From positions 1 through 8,998 of the forward strand of contig SHYI01000034.1 in NCBI GenBank assembly GCA_009692905.1: 8,998 bases of DNA, given 5' to 3'. Source of the stretch: Chloroflexota bacterium. Lineage in GTDB: Bacteria; Chloroflexota; Limnocylindria; Limnocylindrales; Limnocylindraceae. Positions within the stretch are counted from its first letter, which is position 1. Each line of letters starts with the position of its first letter. Below the pieces are notes generated by a model, which ran no database searches, was not told the origin of the DNA, and saw only the letters and a list, made by a program, of their open reading frames with translations. Of this stretch, positions 6,958 through 8,998 are shown in pieces. Position numbers and translations under genes: made by a program.

Positions 6958-8036
6958 CGATCTACTCCGAAGAGATTCAGGATGTCGCCGAGGGAGATCC
7001 AGGCGAAGAGGGCGAGCATCAGCACTGCACCTCCAGTGACGAGTTGACGTTCAACGCGGCGACCACGCACCTCACCGAGCAGGCGACGTAGGAAAAGCGC
7101 AGCGACGCGGCCACCATCAAGTGGCGGGATCGGCAGTAGATTCAGCACCGCGAGATTCGCTGAGAGCAACGCGGCGATATGCAGGAGGCCAGAAAATCCG
7201 AGCTGGCCAGCGGCCGCTGAGACGCCAACCGCAATGCCGATCGGGCCAGCGACGGAGCTTGTGCCGTCAGAGGGTCGGAACGGCGAGGTGATGAAACTGC
7301 CCAGTGCGCCAAGAATGGAGGTGCCGGCATCCCACGTGCGCGTAACGGCGAGCCCGAGCACATCGCCGATTGGGCGTGAGAGTGCACCCGCGCCGTCAAT
7401 AGATGCAATCTGCACACCCATGTACCCCTGCCCTGCCGCCTCAGCGGCGGTGCGCAGCGTCATGGAAACCTCGCGCGCCGTTTGGCCAGGAGTCTCCACC
7501 GTCACGCGCACGCTCTCCCCCGCGCGTTCGGGGAGGCTTCGGAGCGGTGAATCGAAGCGATCGAACGTCTCTCCCTCGACGCCCAGGATGCGATCACCCG
7601 GCAGGAGGCCAGCGGCCGCCGCTGGGGAGCCTGGCTGAACGTCGGCGAGGAGGATGCTGGCACGCTCGGCAAGTGGCCCAGAGAGGAGCAACATCAGCAG
7701 GAAGGCGACCACAACGTTCATTGCAACGCCCGCAACCATCACCAGCACCTTCGAGGTCAGAGTGGCTCGCTCCCAGCCTGCAGGGTCGGTATCACCCTCT
7801 TCGCTGCCAGCCATGCGCACAAAGCCACCGAGCGGGAGGGCATTAATGGTGAGCTCCGTGCGCCGACCGCGCAGTAGCGTGAAGAGGCGCGGCGGGAACC
7901 CGATGCCAAATTCTGGCACGTCGATGCCGCGGAGTCGCGCAACGATGAGGTGGCCCAGTTCGTGCACCACGATGAGCGGCACCACGAGGAGCACGAATGC
8001 GAGCACCGGTCCGGCAATGCCGGTCAGAATCTCCAT
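6954..8036 (-). CDS. rseP: RseP-type site-2 intramembrane zinc metalloprotease (one PDZ domain)
   Basis: This is an S2P-family (M50) protease that cleaves transmembrane substrates such as anti-sigma factors or signal peptide remnants. The substrate here is unknown. The 360-residue protein has a first membrane segment (about 9-33) carrying HELGH with His25, Glu26 and His29, the GGFVRM loop at 70-75, a second membrane segment (about 97-120), and one PDZ domain (about 127-200, [14 protein letters not shown]). The GPIGI motif lies at 264-268, and the [12 protein letters not shown] helix holds the third zinc ligand Asp307. A last membrane segment spans about 334-355. Gram-positive-type relatives have a single PDZ, whereas E. 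coli RseP (450 residues) has two. The start overlaps the dxr stop by one base (TGATG) and the end overlaps ispG by four. No sigma or anti-sigma gene is nearby. Confidence 0.94.
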   Translation of the reverse strand: MEILTGIAGPVLAFVLLVVPLIVVHELGHLIVARLRGIDVPEFGIGFPPRLFTLLRGRRTELTINALPLGGFVRMAGSEEGDTDPAGWERATLTSKVLVMVAGVAMNVVVAFLLMLLLSGPLAERASILLADVQPGSPAAAAGLLPGDRILGVEGETFDRFDSPLRSLPERAGESVRVTVETPGQTAREVSMTLRTAAEAAGQGYMGVQIASIDGAGALSRPIGDVLGLAVTRTWDAGTSILGALGSFITSPFRPSDGTSSVAGPIGIAVGVSAAAGQLGFSGLLHIAALLSANLAVLNLLPIPPLDGGRVAALFLRRLLGEVRGRRVERQLVTGGAVLMLALFAWISLGDILNLFGVDR

Positions 8037-8998
8037 CAGGCGGCCCCACTCCAGCGCTCAGCAAACAGCGTCACCTCTTCATGCAGCGCGATCACCTCAG
8101 CGACGCTCGCTGGGGCGGAGCGCACGCCAAACCGCTCCACCGCATCGCGGAGTAGCTGCGGGATGCCGCCCAGCGGGAACTCCCCCGCCAGGAAGCGGGT
8201 GACGGCCACACCGTCGGCAGCGATCAGCGCGCCTGGAGCGGCACCGCCGGCTCGACCAGCCTCCAATGCAATCGCCAGGCCCGGGAAGCGCACAAGGTCA
8301 GGTGCAGTGAAGGTAAGCGATCCGTGCGCTACGAGATCCACGTTCGGGATTGCTGAAGCCATACGCACAGGATAGCCGAGGGCATAACCGATCGGCCCGC
8401 GCATATCTGGGCTCCCCATCTGCGCCTTTGTTGACCCGTCAACGAACTCCACGAGGCCGTGCACGACGCTCTGCGGGTGCACCACGATCTTGATCTGCGA
8501 CATGGGCACAGAGAAGAGCCGGTGCGCCTCGATCGCCTCAAGGCCCTTGTTCACCAGGGTCGCTGAATCGATGGTGATCTTCGCCCCCATGCTCCAGGTT
8601 GGGTGCTTGAGCGCCGTCGCTGGAGTTGCCGCGGCAATCTCGGCGGCGGTCGATTCACGAAACGGTCCACCACTCGCCGTCAGCCAGAGTGATCGAACGC
8701 GATCGAGCGATTCGCCAGCGAGGCACTGCCAGAGCGCCGAGTGCTCTGAGTCGACCGGGCGAAGACGCTCCAGGACATCGCTCCCCTTGCGCTCTGCGGC
8801 TGTGCGAGCGGCGCGCATCACCACATCACCTCCGGCAACGATCGTCTCTTTATTCGCGATCGCCACCGCCACACCCGCCTCAAGAGCGGCGACGGTTGCG
8901 GCAAGGCCGACAACACCAGTCGTGGCGATTAGGGCAACATCTGGCGCGGTATCAAGGACGATGGCCCGCAGATCATCCGCACTGCCGCCGACGAGGCT
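8036..8998 (-). CDS. dxr: 1-deoxy-D-xylulose 5-phosphate reductoisomerase Dxr (5' end outside window)
   Basis: Dxr converts DXP to MEP with NADPH, the committed step of the MEP pathway. The frame is open to the window edge: 320 residues are visible, and by comparison with the E. coli enzyme (398) about 75 N-terminal residues with the NADPH-binding glycine motif are missing. Visible numbering from base 8998: AIANKE at 46-51; PVDSEH at 81-86 with metal ligands Asp83 and Glu85; HPTWSMG at 132-138, the flexible loop that closes over substrate and fosmidomycin; and NKGLEAIEA at 150-158 with the third metal ligand Glu154. The C-terminal helical domain has AADGVAV where many members have AANE-AV, a mild deviation. 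An internal GTG at 8872 is not the start, since the reading frame and homology continue upstream. It heads a coupled unit with rseP and ispG. Confidence 0.96.
   Translation of the reverse strand, partial: SLVGGSADDLRAIVLDTAPDVALIATTGVVGLAATVAALEAGVAVAIANKETIVAGGDVVMRAARTAAERKGSDVLERLRPVDSEHSALWQCLAGESLDRVRSLWLTASGGPFRESTAAEIAAATPATALKHPTWSMGAKITIDSATLVNKGLEAIEAHRLFSVPMSQIKIVVHPQSVVHGLVEFVDGSTKAQMGSPDMRGPIGYALGYPVRMASAIPNVDLVAHGSLTFTAPDLVRFPGLAIALEAGRAGGAAPGALIAADGVAVTRFLAGEFPLGGIPQLLRDAVERFGVRSAPASVAEVIALHEEVTLFAERWSGAA

Noticed and set aside
8036..8872. A complete 278-residue dxr gene starting at GTG 8872
   Set aside because: The frame stays open to 8998 and the upstream residues match the Dxr NADPH-domain pattern (LIATTGVVG), so the gene is cut by the window edge rather than short.

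Overview
The window is GC-rich bacterial chromosome with every recognisable gene on the minus strand, so transcription runs from base 8998 towards base 1. No mobile elements, tRNA or rRNA genes, CRISPR arrays or transfer boundaries were seen. Spacing is very tight (ATGA or TGATG overlaps, or gaps of 1 to 4 bases), and only one non-coding stretch exceeds 20 bases (5517-5688). The taxon cannot be fixed from the sequence. A short IF2, a NusA without acidic C-terminal repeats, a YlxR gene, a one-PDZ RseP and a long Thermus/alphaproteobacterial-type IspG together suggest a non-proteobacterial, streamlined lineage. Chloroflexota would fit, but that is inference only.

Block 1 (8998-5689): dxr (5' end outside the window), an RseP-type site-2 protease and ispG. 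The two enzymes belong to the MEP isoprenoid pathway. The protease lies between them, and the three genes are fused by overlapping stop and start codons into one translationally coupled unit.

Block 2 (5688-5517): a 172-base spacer. In transcription order it carries an extended -10 promoter candidate (TG-n-TATAGT), a perfect 9-bp hairpin with a T tract, a sequence able to form a competing stem, and a strong Shine-Dalgarno before a GTG start. The terminator ends 33 bases before nusA, so every route into nusA must cross it. This looks like an attenuated leader for the translation/transcription operon.

Block 3 (5516-1): nusA, ylxR (rnpM), infB, rbfA, nrnA and truB (3' end outside the window), the classic nusA-infB cluster for transcription elongation, initiation factor 2, 30S maturation, nanoRNA turnover and tRNA pseudouridylation. 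rimP, normally upstream of nusA, and ylxQ, often between ylxR and infB, are absent here. ylxR has an odd start: the best ribosome binding site points to an ACG codon one base after the nusA stop.

The most interesting points are the nusA leader attenuator and the ylxR start. The remainder is well-conserved housekeeping DNA, and I see no sign of a wholly new system.
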